Virus record (IMG/VR): IMGVR_UViG_3300031841_002266
Span: 1-23,647 of that record
Origin: a virus
DNA length: 23,647 nt
Direction: 5' to 3' (one strand)
Part shown: positions 22,828-23,647 of the stretch, one piece after another
Layout: every line of letters starts with the position of its first letter
Numbering within the stretch: the stretch's first letter is position 1
Translations under genes and position numbers: made by a program
Notes under the pieces: model-generated
Seen by the model: the letters and a program-made list of their open reading frames with translations, nothing else
The model's database searches: none
Told to the model about the DNA's origin: nothing

Positions 22828-23647
22828 TCTTGGCAGTCACATGTTGGTTCTAAGATACTTTCTTCAAGCAAGTCTGCAAGATAATCATCGACATCACCTT
22901 GGATAGCTGCATATACATCAGACTTATCTTGTGTGTCGCCCATAACTTGCAGGCTATAGTAAAGGGAGGTTTGCGGTGATTGCAGCCACTCTTCGATAAA
23001 GGCGTTGTCGTAGGTAACAACATCACTCCAACTGTTGAAGCTATACCCGTGAAGAAGTCCCGTACGGTCAAGCATTGTCATCAATCCATTGGTGACACGT
23101 GTGTACGCATCCCAACCAACTTCAGATGCAATCTCGACATCTCCATAATTATAAGTTTGTACACCAAAGGTATCACTATCTCGGTCTACTGTTCGTGCAA
23201 TTGGCGGTGCGATTTCTGGTGTGCAAGTAAAGCCATCCAGATCTGTGCTTCGATAACTGCAGGAGGCAGTGGGCGCAATAGCAAAGGCTCGGACCATATC
23301 ATGACTGCGAGCAATGACAGCGGCAGATGAGATAGCATCCCTAAACTGACACGCAAGGTCATAGGCTGGTGTCCGTACCACGTCGCCTCCATTGACTTGG
23401 TCCAGAGCAACTCCGAACTGCTCATAGGTTATGCCGTACCTTCGTAGGAGGTTGGCCAGTCCGAGCATTCCGAGTCCGACTTGTCGGTCAGTTTCTGGCG
23501 AGAGGTATTCTCCGCTATCGCCAACGCCAGTTCTAGCGTGCAACTCACACAGTTCTTGCATACCTTGACGGAAAGCTCGCGGGATGTCGTCGAACTCACA
23601 GGCACCGAGATTGACATGTTGCAACAAGCATGTTCCGCGTGAGGGCA
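22824..23647 (-). CDS. nrdA: Ribonucleotide reductase large (alpha) subunit, C-terminal part
   Basis: The gene is cut by the right window edge: 273 codons plus stop are present, and the frame stays open to the edge (SRGTCLLQHVNLGACEFDD). The apparent TTG start at 23627 is not real. Family marks are RQVGLGMLGLANLLRRYGIT, AFAIAPTASCSYR (the PTAS-type substrate loop), and SLYYSLQ, whose Tyr pair corresponds to the radical-transfer tyrosines 730/731 of E. coli NrdA. The tail ends EPTCDCQE, a CxC pair in place of the usual spaced C-terminal cysteines that take electrons from thioredoxin or glutaredoxin. The YY pair and the adjacent beta-subunit gene indicate a class I enzyme, not B12-dependent class II. 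Confidence 0.9.
   Translation of the reverse strand, partial: PSRGTCLLQHVNLGACEFDDIPRAFRQGMQELCELHARTGVGDSGEYLSPETDRQVGLGMLGLANLLRRYGITYEQFGVALDQVNGGDVVRTPAYDLACQFRDAISSAAVIARSHDMVRAFAIAPTASCSYRSTDLDGFTCTPEIAPPIARTVDRDSDTFGVQTYNYGDVEIASEVGWDAYTRVTNGLMTMLDRTGLLHGYSFNSWSDVVTYDNAFIEEWLQSPQTSLYYSLQVMGDTQDKSDVYAAIQGDVDDYLADLLEESILEPTCDCQE

Noticed and set aside
1-23647. CRISPR arrays, insertion sequences, integrase or attachment sites
   Set aside because: No regularly spaced direct repeats, transposase or integrase motifs were seen on either strand of the window.

Overview
This window is part of a T7-like (podovirus) phage of marine picocyanobacteria. Every gene I can support lies on the minus strand, so the genome reads from high to low coordinates. 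The gene string from portal to tail fibre is the T7 order: connector, scaffold, major capsid, tail tube A, tail tube B, three internal core proteins and tail fibre. A complete photosystem II psbA gene and a class I ribonucleotide reductase point to a Synechococcus or Prochlorococcus host. The combination of psbA and an nrd pair resembles the P-SSP7 group of cyanopodoviruses, but I cannot name a strain. The DNA is moderately A/T-rich and tightly packed. Most genes abut or overlap by 1-8 bases, and no gene-free stretch exceeds about 165 bases.

Layout in reading direction (right to left). (1) 23647-22111: end of the RNR large subunit, overlapped by a small-subunit gene. (2) 22118-21232: two hypothetical genes, one of them probably structural. 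(3) 21229-18902: head-tail connector and scaffold. (4) 18899-16877: a cargo block inserted between scaffold and capsid, holding two tiny very basic proteins, a small secreted outer-membrane-like protein, psbA with a hairpin leader, a 52-aa protein, and a 48-aa four-cysteine protein. (5) 16876-16714: a non-coding, strongly structured leader of the capsid gene. (6) 16713-15568: major capsid, followed by a clear intrinsic terminator at the position of the T7 late terminator. (7) 15516-4351: tail tubes and three internal core (ejection) proteins. (8) 4340-1: tail fibre, then three adhesin-like or accessory genes, the last cut by the window edge.

The genes combine nucleotide supply (RNR), maintenance of host photosynthesis during infection (D1 protein), particle assembly and DNA ejection. 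The main points of interest are a small RNR subunit lacking the usual radical tyrosine, a transglycosylase domain on the other side of the gp15/gp16 boundary from T7, a copy of the tail-fibre attachment domain inside the tail nozzle protein, structured leaders of psbA and the capsid gene, and a set of tiny proteins of unknown role. All functional calls come from reading the sequence and recalling families; no database search was run.
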